This document shows, piece after piece, positions 44,824-53,348 of a stretch of DNA of 64,000 nt (positions within the stretch are counted from its first letter, which is position 1; the number at the start of each line of letters is the position of its first letter). Position numbers and translations under genes: made by a program. Below the pieces are notes generated by a model. The model did not search any database, was not told the origin of the DNA, and worked only from the letters and a program-made list of their open reading frames with translations. The stretch lies in assembly GCA_934654815.1 (NCBI GenBank), contig CAKUGU010000002.1, positions 22,051 to 86,050 on the forward strand, in the 5' to 3' direction. This DNA is from an uncultured Ellagibacter sp. GTDB lineage: Bacteria > Actinomycetota > Coriobacteriia > Coriobacteriales > Eggerthellaceae.

Positions 44824-46002
44824 GTGCCACAGCATTCTCGGAAACGAAACTCCCAGGTTTCGCCATCGAACAAAGCCAAGGGCGCTCCGGCGCATGCGGC
44901 CCCGCAGACGGTTCGGCCCGCGCGTCCGGCGCAGGGCGGCCCCCTTCAGACATCGCAGTATTCGCGGTCGAATCCCAACTATCAGGCGAAGAACCGCAAG
45001 CGTTCCCGCGGCAAGAAGATCGCCATCGTCGCCATTGTGGCCGTGCTCGTGGTGTTCGTCGGCGTCGGAACGGCGGCGGCGCTCTGGGTCAACAACGTGA
45101 ACGACACGCTCACCAAGGGGCAGAAAAGCGCAACCGAGCTCGACGAGATCAACGACGCGCTCGTCAAGACCACCAACTTCAGCGAACCCTTCTACATGAT
45201 GCTCATCGGGTCGGACGCACGCGCTGACGACGAGTCGATGGGCGCGCGTTCCGACACGAACATCGTCGTGCGGGTCGATCCGGTTGCCAACGCGGCGACG
45301 CTCATCTCGATCCCGCGCGACACGATGATCAACATCGACGGCTACGGCTACTGCAAATTCAACGCCGCGTATGCGTACAACGGCGCGGCGGGCGCCATCA
45401 AGGAAGCGAGCAAGCTTCTCGGGGTGAACATATCCCACTATGCCGAAGTCGATTTCGACAGCCTCATCGGGCTCGTCGACGCGGTGGGCGGCGTCGATGT
45501 GACGGTCGACACGCGCATCAACGACCCCGACGCGGACGGCTCGGTCATCGGTCAGAAGAAGATCATCATCGAAGCCGGCGAGCAGCACATGGACGGCGAG
45601 ACGGCGCTCGTGTTCGCCCGTAGCCGCGCCTACGTCGACGGCGACTTCACGCGCACGGCGAACCAGCGCAAGCTCATCATGGCGTTGGCCGAGAAGATCC
45701 TCGCGCTGCCGGTGACGCAGCTCCCGGGCGTTATCCAGACGGCCGCGAGCAGTATCACGACTGACATGTCGGTCACCGACCTGTACAGCCTCGCCACGCA
45801 GTTCCAGGACGGCGGCGACCTTACGATCACCTCGTGTATGGTGCCGTCGATCACGGGAATGTACAAGGGCGCTTCGTACGTGTTCTGCGACGAAGACGCT
45901 CTCACCACGATGATGCAGACGGTCGAAGCGGGCGGCGACGCGAGCTCGATCACGGGAACGACGAGCAAACTGGCACAGCAACTCGGCGTGAAAACCTCGT
46001 AG
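44824..46002 (+). CDS. LytR-CpsA-Psr (LCP) family glycopolymer ligase
   Basis: A 392-residue protein with a cytoplasmic polar N-terminus (about 60 residues), one membrane helix (IAIVAIVAVLVVFVGVGTAAAL) and an extracytoplasmic LCP domain: MLIGSDARADDE, ARSDTNIVVRVDP, LISIPRDTMINIDG, YAEVDFDSLIGLVDAVGGV, and FARSRAYVDGDFTRTANQR with the conserved Arg residues. LCP enzymes attach wall polymers to peptidoglycan. GTG at 44824 follows AAGGAGATAAG. It interrupts the aro genes. Confidence 0.92.
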   Translation: MPQHSRKRNSQVSPSNKAKGAPAHAAPQTVRPARPAQGGPLQTSQYSRSNPNYQAKNRKRSRGKKIAIVAIVAVLVVFVGVGTAAALWVNNVNDTLTKGQKSATELDEINDALVKTTNFSEPFYMMLIGSDARADDESMGARSDTNIVVRVDPVANAATLISIPRDTMINIDGYGYCKFNAAYAYNGAAGAIKEASKLLGVNISHYAEVDFDSLIGLVDAVGGVDVTVDTRINDPDADGSVIGQKKIIIEAGEQHMDGETALVFARSRAYVDGDFTRTANQRKLIMALAEKILALPVTQLPGVIQTAASSITTDMSVTDLYSLATQFQDGGDLTITSCMVPSITGMYKGASYVFCDEDALTTMMQTVEAGGDASSITGTTSKLAQQLGVKTS

Positions 46003-46057
46003 CCTCGTTTATCCGGGGCGGCGGATCGCCGCTCCTTTCAGCGGAATCATCATGCGC

Positions 46058-46083
46058 AAACGCGTCCCTGAACGGGCGCGTTT
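46058..46083 (+). terminator. Hairpin after the LCP gene
   Basis: AAACGCGTCC (46058-46067) pairs with GGGCGCGTTT (46074-46083) around a 6-nt loop. The T-run is short, so termination before aroC is probably partial. Confidence 0.5.
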
Positions 46084-46142
46084 CGCTGCTTGCGCTACAA
46101 TGATCGGGAAACTATACGTACTTGCTCGGAAAGCGAACCCAT

Positions 46143-47318
46143 ATGCGCTATACCTTTGCCGGCGAAAGCCACGGGCCGTGCCTGACGGCGATCGTCGAGG
46201 ACGTCCCTGCAGGCCTCATGATTTCGGAATCGCAGATCAACACCGATCTTGCGCGGCGCCAATCGGGCTATGGCCGCGGCGGCCGGCAGTCGATCGAACG
46301 CGACACCGTCGAGGTGACGTCGGGTGTCCGTTTCGGCAAGACCATCGGCTCGCCGGTGACGCTCACCGTGCGCAATCGCGATTGGCAGAACTGGACCGAC
46401 CGCATGTCGGTGTTCGGCGAAGCTCCCGATGACCTCGTCCGCGAGGTCACGCCGCGCCCTGGGCACGCCGATCTGGTGGGCGCGCTCAAGACGAACACCG
46501 ACGACTGCCGCAACATCCTCGAGCGCTCGAGCGCCCGCTCCACCGCCATCCGCGTTGCGGCGGCCGGCATCGCGCGTGAGTTTTTGGCTGACTTGGGCGT
46601 CGAGGTGTTTTCATACGTGAACCGCATCGGCAACGCGGAATTCCGCGAGGAGAACCCGTTCGTCGACTGCGTGCAGTATTCCCCGCTCGACATCGAGACG
46701 AGCGAGGTGCGCTGCCCGAATGCGCAGGCCACACGTTCGATGATCGCGGAGATCGAGCGCGCGAAGGCCGCTCGCGACACGATCGGCGGCACGTTCCGCG
46801 TGGTCGCCACGGGGCTCGTTCCCGGCCTTGGCGGCTATGCCACGGCGAACGATCGGCTGACGGCGCGCCTGGGGCAGGCGCTGTTCTCCATCCAGGCCAT
46901 GAAGGGCGTCGAATTCGGCATGGGCTTCGACGTCGCGCGCCATTTCGGCAGCGAGGTGCACGATCCGATCGTGCTCGACCGCGAGCGCGACTGCTTCACC
47001 CGCGCATCCAACAACGCCGGCGGCCTGGAAGGCGGCATGACCACGGGCCTTCCGCTTGTGGCCACGGTTGCGATGAAGCCGATTCCCACGCTCATGAAGC
47101 CGCTTGCCACGGTGAATATGGACACGCTCGAAGTCGCCGACGCTTCGAAGGAGCGCAGCGACGTGTGCGCCGTTCCTGCGGCCGCGGTCGTCGCCGAAGG
47201 GGAGGTCGCCTTCGTCTTGGCCAACGCGTACCAGGAGATGTTCGGCGGCTCGTGCATGGCCGACATCAAGACGAACATCAAGTCGTACAAGGCACGCCTG
47301 AGGACGATGTCCCGATGA
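46143..47318 (+). CDS. aroC: Chorismate synthase
   Basis: The 391-residue flavin-dependent enzyme makes chorismate from EPSP. It begins MRYTFAGESHGPCLTAIVE, with RRQSGYGRGGRQ, RPGHADLVGALK and later NAGGLEGGMTTGLP, all family motifs. ATG at 46143 was chosen by homology of the N-terminus; a longer frame adds only seven residues. The stop overlaps aroK through ATGA. Confidence 0.95.
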   Translation: MRYTFAGESHGPCLTAIVEDVPAGLMISESQINTDLARRQSGYGRGGRQSIERDTVEVTSGVRFGKTIGSPVTLTVRNRDWQNWTDRMSVFGEAPDDLVREVTPRPGHADLVGALKTNTDDCRNILERSSARSTAIRVAAAGIAREFLADLGVEVFSYVNRIGNAEFREENPFVDCVQYSPLDIETSEVRCPNAQATRSMIAEIERAKAARDTIGGTFRVVATGLVPGLGGYATANDRLTARLGQALFSIQAMKGVEFGMGFDVARHFGSEVHDPIVLDRERDCFTRASNNAGGLEGGMTTGLPLVATVAMKPIPTLMKPLATVNMDTLEVADASKERSDVCAVPAAAVVAEGEVAFVLANAYQEMFGGSCMADIKTNIKSYKARLRTMSR

Positions 47319-47953
47319 CGCGCGGTGGCGCGCCGCGCGAAGGTGCGGCGGCGAAGCCGAAGGGGCAGCAGGGGCGGCAGCGCAAGCCTGCAGCGCCCCG
47401 TCGGCAGCAAGACCCGATGCAGCTTCTGCGCCCGGTGTTCTTCGTCGGGTTCATGGGCGCGGGGAAGACGAGCGTCGCGCGCCGTCTTGCCCGCACGTGC
47501 GGCATCTCGTCGGTCGACATGGACACCTACCTCGAGCGTAGGGAAGGCCGGCGCGTGAAGGAGATCTTCGCCGATGTGGGCGAAAAGGGTTTCCGCGCCA
47601 TCGAGACCGACGTGCTCGAGGAACTGTCCCGAAAAGAGGAATGCCTGCTCGTATCGTGCGGCGGTGGCATCGTGACACGCGAGGAGAACCGCGCCATTCT
47701 GCGCGATGCGGGGTTCGTGGTCCACTTGAAGGTGACGGTCGACGAGGCGGCGGGGCGCATCAGCGACAAGTCGACGCGCCCGCTGTTCCAGGACATCGAG
47801 GCCGCCCGCGCCCGGTGCGCCGAACGCGCGCCGCTGTATGCGAGCGTGGCCGATGCCGAAGTCGATACGGCGGGCAAGAGCGTCCCGCGCATCGCGCGCG
47901 AGGTGCAGCGAGTGCTTGAGAAGGAAGGCGTGCTATGCCAGCGACGAAAGTGA
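47315..47953 (+). CDS. aroK: Shikimate kinase with basic N-terminal extension
   Basis: The kinase core (residues ~43-212) has Walker A FVGFMGAGKTSVARRLA, DMDTYLE for shikimate binding, EKGFRAIETDVL and SCGGGIV. Shikimate kinases are usually about 170 residues; here ~40 extra N-terminal residues rich in Arg, Lys, Gln and Pro precede the core if ATG 47315 is the start. It overlaps aroC by 4 bases and aroB by 19 bases, showing a dense operon. Confidence 0.92.
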   Translation: MTRGGAPREGAAAKPKGQQGRQRKPAAPRRQQDPMQLLRPVFFVGFMGAGKTSVARRLARTCGISSVDMDTYLERREGRRVKEIFADVGEKGFRAIETDVLEELSRKEECLLVSCGGGIVTREENRAILRDAGFVVHLKVTVDEAAGRISDKSTRPLFQDIEAARARCAERAPLYASVADAEVDTAGKSVPRIAREVQRVLEKEGVLCQRRK

Positions 47954-49047
47954 TCGTGAACATCCCCGGCGAGAAACCCTACGACGTGCGCATCGGCGCC
48001 GACGTGCTCGACGGGCTCGGCGCGTATCTACGTAAGGTCGACGCCACGGCGACAGCGCCGCGCGTCCTGGTCATCTCCGACACAAACGTGGCGCCGCTGT
48101 ACCTCGACGAGGCGAAGCGTTCGCTGACCGAGGCCGGGTACCACGTGAGCGACATCGTCGTTCCCGCAGGTGAGAACACGAAATCGCTCGAAATCGCGGG
48201 CGAGGTGTGGGAGGCGATGGCGAGCTTGCGCCTGGGCCGCGACTGCGCGGTCGTGGCGCTCGGCGGCGGCGTTGTCGGCGACCTTGCAGGGTTCACGGCG
48301 TCCACCTACATGCGCGGCATCACCGTCGTGCAAGCGCCGACCTCGCTTCTCGCGATGGTCGACTCGTCGGTGGGCGGCAAGACCGGCGTGAACCTCGAAG
48401 CGGGGAAGAACCTCGTGGGAACGTTCAAGCAACCGGCGTACGTGTGCGCCTCGACCAAGGTGCTCGCGACGTTGCCTGAGCGTGAATGGGCGTGCGGCTG
48501 CGGCGAGATCGCGAAATCGGCGGTCATCGACTCCGACGAGTTCTTCTTCTGGCTTTCCGAGAACGCCTTCGCGCTCGCTTCCCGCGACCATGACGTCACG
48601 GCGGAGGCCATCGCGCGGTCGGTCGTGTTCAAGGCGAACGTCGTCGCCGAGGACAAGACCGAGAGCCGCGGCGTGCGCGAGTGCCTGAACTACGGGCATA
48701 CGTTGGGGCACGCCATCGAATCGCTCGCCGGCTACGGCGTGTACTCGCACGGCGCCGCCGTTGCCGAGGGCATGCGCTTTGCAGCGCGCTTGGGCGCGGC
48801 GATCGCGGGCACGTCGCTCGACGTGGTGCGCGCGCAGGACGAGCTGCTCGACAAGCTCGGGCTGCCAGGGCTTGACTGGTCGGCCGACCCCGAGGACATG
48901 CTCGCCGTCATGAAGCGCGACAAGAAGGTGCGCGGCGGGGTGGTGAAGTTCGTGCTGCCGCTCGATATCGGGCAGTGGGAGCTTCGTGAGGTCCCGGACG
49001 ACGTCATTTTGGAACATCTGCGGGCATGGGCCCGCTCGAAGGAGTAG
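47935..49047 (+). CDS. aroB: 3-dehydroquinate synthase
   Basis: The 370-residue NAD- and metal-dependent enzyme converts DAHP to 3-dehydroquinate. Visible motifs: VALGGGVVGDLAGFTAST, RGITVVQAPTSLLAMVDSS followed by VGGKTGVN, and LNYGHTLGHAIE with metal-binding His. It overlaps aroK by 19 bases, which suggests translational coupling, and is followed 3 bases later by aroQ. Confidence 0.95.
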   Translation: MPATKVIVNIPGEKPYDVRIGADVLDGLGAYLRKVDATATAPRVLVISDTNVAPLYLDEAKRSLTEAGYHVSDIVVPAGENTKSLEIAGEVWEAMASLRLGRDCAVVALGGGVVGDLAGFTASTYMRGITVVQAPTSLLAMVDSSVGGKTGVNLEAGKNLVGTFKQPAYVCASTKVLATLPEREWACGCGEIAKSAVIDSDEFFFWLSENAFALASRDHDVTAEAIARSVVFKANVVAEDKTESRGVRECLNYGHTLGHAIESLAGYGVYSHGAAVAEGMRFAARLGAAIAGTSLDVVRAQDELLDKLGLPGLDWSADPEDMLAVMKRDKKVRGGVVKFVLPLDIGQWELREVPDDVILEHLRAWARSKE

Positions 49048-49050
49048 ACG

Positions 49051-49548
49051 ATGAAGTTCCTGCTGGTCAACGGGCCGAACCTCGACATGCTTGGGGTGCG
49101 CGAGCCCGACGTGTACGGGCACGACACGCTCGTCGACCTCGAAAAGCTCGTGGTCGGATACGCCGCGCAGAAGGGCGTCGGGGTGGATTGCTTCCAGTCG
49201 AACCACGAAGGCGCGCTCATCGACAAGATCCACGAGGCGCACACCGCCTACGACGGCATCGTCTACAATCCGGGCGCGCACACACACTATTCCTACGCGC
49301 TGCGCGACGCGGTCGGCGGGATCGATACGCCGTGCGTCGAGGTGCACATCTCCGACGTCGATTCGCGAGAGGCGTTCCGCCATATCTCGGTCATCGCGCC
49401 GGCGTGCGTGGCCCAGGTGAAGGGCCGCGGCTTCAAAGGCTACTGCGACGCCGTCGACCTTCTGCTCGAAGGGCCGCGCGAGCGTTTGGGCGAGGGGTAC
49501 GAAAGCCGCTACCCCGCAGGCCAGGTCATCGCCGCGCCGTTGAAGTAA
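49051..49548 (+). CDS. aroQ: 3-dehydroquinate dehydratase, type II
   Basis: The 165-residue type II enzyme forms 3-dehydroshikimate. It begins LLVNGPNLDMLGVREPDVYG with the catalytic Tyr region, then QSNHEGALIDKIHEA, NPGAHTHYSYAL and VEVHISDVDSREAFRHIS with the catalytic His. AAGGAG overlaps the end of aroB. A GC-rich hairpin (49562-49587) separates it from pepP. Confidence 0.94.
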   Translation: MKFLLVNGPNLDMLGVREPDVYGHDTLVDLEKLVVGYAAQKGVGVDCFQSNHEGALIDKIHEAHTAYDGIVYNPGAHTHYSYALRDAVGGIDTPCVEVHISDVDSREAFRHISVIAPACVAQVKGRGFKGYCDAVDLLLEGPRERLGEGYESRYPAGQVIAAPLK

Positions 49549-49604
49549 CATCGCATACCTTGGCGGGCGCTCCTCGGGGCGCCCGCCCGCATAAGGGGGC
49601 AACT

Positions 49605-50732
49605 ATGGAAAACACAAGCTTGAACAGGATAAACACGCTTCGTGCCGCCGCGGCGGATGCGGGCATCGACGCGTTCTACGTGCGGGACACCTCGAACATC
49701 CACTGGCTTTCCGCCTTTGATGGCGTGTTCGATGAGGAGAGCGCGCATGCGCTTCTCGTCACCGCCGATGACGCGGTGCTCCACACCGACTCTCGCTACA
49801 GCGAGGCGTGCGAGAAGGCCGCGGTAGCGCAGGGCGGGGTGGTCGCGGTCGATTCCGAGCGCGTGCCGCATGCGAAGTTCGCGGCAGAGCGTCTGCTCGC
49901 GGGCGAGCCGGAAGGGGCCGGGCGCACGGTCGGCATCGAAGACTCAATGACGCTCGCGGGCTTCCGCTCGCTCGAGTCGGCCTTCTCGCATCTGCGCGTC
50001 CACGCTACGTTCAAGGAGACGTCGAGCTTCATCATGAAGCTCCGCGGGGTGAAGGACGCGGGCGAGATCGCCCGCATGAAGGTGGCCCAGGCCATCACCG
50101 ATGCGGCGTTTTCCCACATCATCGGCTTCATGAAGGTCGGTATGACCGAACGCGAGGTGCAGATCGAGCTTGAGGACTTCATGGTTCGCCACGGAGCCTG
50201 CGGCCTCGCGTTCCCGTCGATTGTCGCGTGCGGTGAAAACGGCGCGAGCCCGCATGCAGTGCCGGGGCAGACGAAGCTTGAAAGCGGCCAATGTGTCGTG
50301 ATGGACTTCGGCGCGCGGGCGCAGGGATACTGCTCCGACATGACGCGCACGGTGTTTCTCGGCCAGCCGAGCCAGAAGCTCAAGGACGGGTACGCAGCGA
50401 TCCGCGATGCGAACGAGCAGGTCGAGGCGGCGCTTAAACCCGGTATGACGGGCAAGGAGGCGCATGAGCTGGCCGAGCATATCCTGGCCGAGCACGGGTT
50501 CGCGGGCAAGATGGGCCACAGCTTGGGGCACGGCGTGGGGATCGACATCCACGAGGAGCCGCTGCTCTCGCCGCGCAACGGCGCGCCGCTCGTTCCCGGC
50601 AACGTGGTCACGGTCGAGCCGGGCGTGTACCTGTCGGGCGATTTCGGCATGCGGCTCGAGGACTTCGGCGTCGTCACCGAAACGGGCTACGAAGTGTTCA
50701 CCCAGTCCACGCACGACATGGTGGTGTTGTAG
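49605..50732 (+). CDS. M24-family Xaa-Pro aminopeptidase
   Basis: A 375-residue peptidase with a creatinase-like N-terminal domain (residues 1-130) and a pita-bread C-terminal domain. Metal ligands are visible in VVMDFGARAQGYCSDMTRT (two Asp), GHSLGHGVGIDIHE (His), TVEPGVYL (Glu) and MRLEDFGVV (Glu). It removes N-terminal residues before proline. AGGGGGC precedes the ATG. pepP is commonly followed by efp on the same strand; here efp is convergent, so the usual pair has been inverted. Confidence 0.9.
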   Translation: MENTSLNRINTLRAAAADAGIDAFYVRDTSNIHWLSAFDGVFDEESAHALLVTADDAVLHTDSRYSEACEKAAVAQGGVVAVDSERVPHAKFAAERLLAGEPEGAGRTVGIEDSMTLAGFRSLESAFSHLRVHATFKETSSFIMKLRGVKDAGEIARMKVAQAITDAAFSHIIGFMKVGMTEREVQIELEDFMVRHGACGLAFPSIVACGENGASPHAVPGQTKLESGQCVVMDFGARAQGYCSDMTRTVFLGQPSQKLKDGYAAIRDANEQVEAALKPGMTGKEAHELAEHILAEHGFAGKMGHSLGHGVGIDIHEEPLLSPRNGAPLVPGNVVTVEPGVYLSGDFGMRLEDFGVVTETGYEVFTQSTHDMVVL

Positions 50733-50777
50733 CGCGATTTCCTGGCAGGAATCGAGCCGTTTCGAACGACGACATAA

Positions 50778-50812
50778 GAAGGGCCCGACGGCATGCGCCA
50801 TCGGGCCCTTTC
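50778..50812. terminator. Bidirectional terminator between pepP and efp
   Basis: AAGGGCCCGA (50779-50788) pairs with TCGGGCCCTT (50801-50810), with T on both outer sides, serving the two convergent genes. Confidence 0.85.
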
Positions 50813-50840
50813 GCTTCCCAGGGAAATGGATTCGCGTGGC

Positions 50841-51401
50841 TTACATGCGCTTCACGAAGCGGCCGTCGCGGGTGTCCACCTGCAGGATGTCGCCGATGTT
50901 CACGAACATCGGGACCTGGATGGTGGCACCGGTTTCGAGGGTTGCCGGCTTGGTGGAACCCTGGACGGTGTCGCCCTTGAAGCCCGGCTCGGTTTCGGTG
51001 ACTTCAAGCTCGACGAACATCTGCGGCTCGATGGAAATGAGCTCGTCGCCGGCGTACAGCAGGCTGACCTCGTCGTTTTCCTTCAGCCACTTGGCCTGCT
51101 CGCCCACGACGTCCTCGGGGATGGCCATCTGCTCGAAGGAAACCGGGTCCATGAAGTTGAAGTCGGCGCCGTCGTTGTAGAGGTACTGCATCTTCTTGGT
51201 TTCAAGACGCACGGAATCGAACTTGGTGCCGGAGTTGAACGTGTAGTCGACGACGCGGCCCGTCTTGATGTCGCGGAGCTTGGTGCGCACGAACGCGCCA
51301 CCCTTGCCCGGCTTCACGTGCTGGAACTCGGCGATGGTCCACAGCTTGTTGTTGTACTCGATGCACATGCCATTCTTGAAATCGGCGGTAGAGATTGCCA
51401 T
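50841..51401 (-). CDS. efp: Translation elongation factor P
   Basis: The 186-residue factor resolves ribosomes stalled at polyproline. It starts MAISTADFKNGMCIEYNNKLW and carries HVKPGKGGAFVRTKLRD, with the loop Lys33 that enters the peptidyl centre, and ends DILQVDTRDGRFVKRM. AAGGAGG precedes the start on its strand. No modification enzyme for the Lys is in the window. Confidence 0.96.
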   Translation of the reverse strand: MAISTADFKNGMCIEYNNKLWTIAEFQHVKPGKGGAFVRTKLRDIKTGRVVDYTFNSGTKFDSVRLETKKMQYLYNDGADFNFMDPVSFEQMAIPEDVVGEQAKWLKENDEVSLLYAGDELISIEPQMFVELEVTETEPGFKGDTVQGSTKPATLETGATIQVPMFVNIGDILQVDTRDGRFVKRM

Positions 51402-51472
51402 TTCTTGCTTCCTCCTTATACATACACGCGTGCCGACGACGCATACACGCGTGCGTTGGCTCTAACCGCCCC

Positions 51473-51501
51473 ATTATACTCGCGTACTGCCAGATGCGCA
51501 G
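51473..51501 (-). promoter_or_regulatory. Promoter of efp
   Basis: On the minus strand a perfect TATAAT (51478-51473) stands 17 bases from CTGCGC. Between promoter and gene, CATACACGCGTGC occurs twice (51421-51433, 51442-51454), a direct repeat in the leader. Confidence 0.6.
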
Positions 51502-51634
51502 AAAAACCAGAAGTGGGAAACCCACGGAAGCGGTTGCGTGCCCGATGCACGGCTTCAGCGGGTTGGCAGGAGAAGAGGGGCGGGAGAAGAGGCGTAAATT
51601 TATAAACCAAGGCAAACTCTTTTCGAAAACTCCC

Positions 51635-51663
51635 TTGCGCTCAGAGGAAGGTTAACCTATACT
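51635..51663 (+). promoter_or_regulatory. Promoter of C-rich small RNA 2
   Basis: TTGCGC (51635-51640), a 17-bp spacer and TATACT (51658-51663) point to a transcript starting near 51670, away from both flanking genes. Confidence 0.65.
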
Positions 51664-51669
51664 AACAAA

Positions 51670-51874
51670 TGTCAGCTGAGGCGAACAAAAAAACGAGCAA
51701 ACGAAGCTCCGACAGAGCGCTTCGGGTTCGACCCCCTCCTCACCTGGCGAAACAACGCTTACCCGGCGGCAGAGCTCCTCTCGTCTGGCATCTGTCGCAA
51801 CCATACGATGAGTCGGAACCCCCCTCTCCTCTCTCATCGAACTGAAAAGCCCGCCGTCTCGGCGGGCTTTTCAG
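51670..51874 (+). ncRNA. C-rich small RNA candidate 2 (6C-like)
   Basis: The predicted RNA has a hairpin CGAAGC/GCTTCG (51702-51724), a CGGGT/ACCCG stem (51723-51765) whose loop contains CCCCCTCC (51732-51739), a hairpin CGATGAG/CTCATCG (51806-51839) with six consecutive C (51819-51824) in a 20-nt loop, and a 14-bp intrinsic terminator (51842-51855 with 51861-51874). Two C-rich loops and a terminator resemble the actinobacterial 6C RNA class; the match is by description, not by alignment. It occupies the 51402-51970 gap. Confidence 0.65.
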
Positions 51875-51970
51875 CGTCTTGGGCGTTATCGCTTCACGTT
51901 AGGAACGCATGCCGTATCGTGGTACCGGGCCTTGCGCGCCCCCCAGCCGCGCCCCCGTCTTCGCGCACCG

Positions 51971-53098
51971 TTAGGCAAGCTGCAATTCGCGCACGGCGTG
52001 CTTGAGCTCGTCGCGGACGGCGATGTGCTGCGGGCAGGCTCCCTCGCACAGCCCGCATTCGATGCATTCGGTCGCGCTCTTAAGGCCATGCCCGCCGACG
52101 AGCCAGTTCTCCTGGTGCTTCGCCGCGTCGAGGTCGCGGTAGAGCGTGAGGTAGTTCATCGACGTGAACGTGCCCGAGATGCCGACGTGGATCGGGCATA
52201 CCTTCGCGCAGTAGTTGCAGGTGGTGCAGGGAATGAGAGGGATCCGCGCCAGTTCTTCGCGCGCCTTCGCGAGCGTTTCGCGCTCGGAGTCGGAAAGCCC
52301 TGTGAAGCCCTTCATGCACGACAGGTTGTCGGCCATCTGCTCGACGTTGCTCATGCCCGAAAGCACGGTTACCACGCCGGGAAGGTCGGCGCAGAAGCGG
52401 ATGGCCCAGCTTGCCGCCGAGGCGTCGGGCTCGGCTTCGTTCAAGATGCGCAGGACCGACTCGGGCGGGTTCGCGAGCATGCCGCCCTTCACGGGCTCCA
52501 TCACGATGATGGGGACGCCGTGCTTGCGCGCCACCTCGTAGCAGGCGCGGCTCTGCACGGCGGTGTTGTCCCAGTCGCCGTAGTTGATCTGCAGCTGCAC
52601 GAAGTCGACGTCCGGGTGCGCGCTTAGGATGGCGTCGAGCTCGTCGGCGGTGGAATGGAAGCTGAAGCCCGCGTGCTTGATGGCGCCTGCGGCCTTTTGC
52701 TCCTTAATCCAGTCCCACAGCCCGAAGTCGTCGAAGCACTGGCTGCGGCCTTCCCCGAGGTTATGCAGCAGATAGAAGTCGAAGTAACCGGCGCCGGTCT
52801 GCTTGAGAGACGTGTCGAACTGGGCGAGCGCCTCGTCGCGCGTCTTGCAGTTGATCCACGCCGCCATCTTCGTCGCGAGTTGGAAACGCTCGCGCGGGTA
52901 GCGCTCCACGAGCGCCTGCCTGATCGCATCTTCGCTGCCTTCGTAGGCCCAGGCGGTGTCGAAGTAGGTGAACCCGGCGTCGAGGAACATATCGACCATT
53001 TGCTTGGTCTGCTCGACGTCGATCGCATCGCCCTTCTTCGGCAGGCGCATCAGGCCGAATCCGAGCTTCCCGATAGGTCCGAATGGTTGTTCAGTCAC
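51971..53098 (-). CDS. Aldo/keto reductase with C-terminal 4Fe-4S domain
   Basis: The 375-residue protein begins GKLGFGLMRLPKKG, then FDTAWAYEGSE with the catalytic Asp/Tyr, AFSFHST-type barrel elements and PVKGGML. The C-terminal ~90 residues carry CTTCNYCAKVCP and CIECGLCEGACP, two tetra-cysteine sets for [4Fe-4S] clusters. Such enzymes of anaerobes probably reduce small carbonyls with ferredoxin-like electron input; the substrate is unknown. The start is ATG 53098. Confidence 0.88.
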   Translation of the reverse strand: MTEQPFGPIGKLGFGLMRLPKKGDAIDVEQTKQMVDMFLDAGFTYFDTAWAYEGSEDAIRQALVERYPRERFQLATKMAAWINCKTRDEALAQFDTSLKQTGAGYFDFYLLHNLGEGRSQCFDDFGLWDWIKEQKAAGAIKHAGFSFHSTADELDAILSAHPDVDFVQLQINYGDWDNTAVQSRACYEVARKHGVPIIVMEPVKGGMLANPPESVLRILNEAEPDASAASWAIRFCADLPGVVTVLSGMSNVEQMADNLSCMKGFTGLSDSERETLAKAREELARIPLIPCTTCNYCAKVCPIHVGISGTFTSMNYLTLYRDLDAAKHQENWLVGGHGLKSATECIECGLCEGACPQHIAVRDELKHAVRELQLA

Positions 53099-53247
53099 GA
53101 TATCCCCCTTGTTGGAGCTTGGTCAAACTACAGGTGATTCTAGGACTTGGAGCGGCTCCAGGGTCAAGCGATTTTTCGTGGCGTGCTTGTGGAAAGCGCG
53201 GCTCCTTTCGCGCTGCAGCCGCCTTTGCGCTCGGCGCTTCCTCGTTC

Positions 53248-53268
53248 GGGGGGGGGGTGCGGTATACT
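53248..53268 (+). promoter_or_regulatory. G10 tract next to the -10 box of the hybrid kinase gene
   Basis: Ten consecutive G (53248-53257) lie five bases before TATACT (53263-53268), inside the spacer between -35 and -10. No good -35 is visible with the present length. Length changes in such a tract can switch promoter strength. Confidence 0.5.
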
Positions 53269-53348
53269 TTTCACCTAACGATTTTGCCCTGGAAAGCAAG
53301 ACTTCTTGTTTGAACCCCTCCGAACCACGCCGTCTCGAAAGGCACTCT

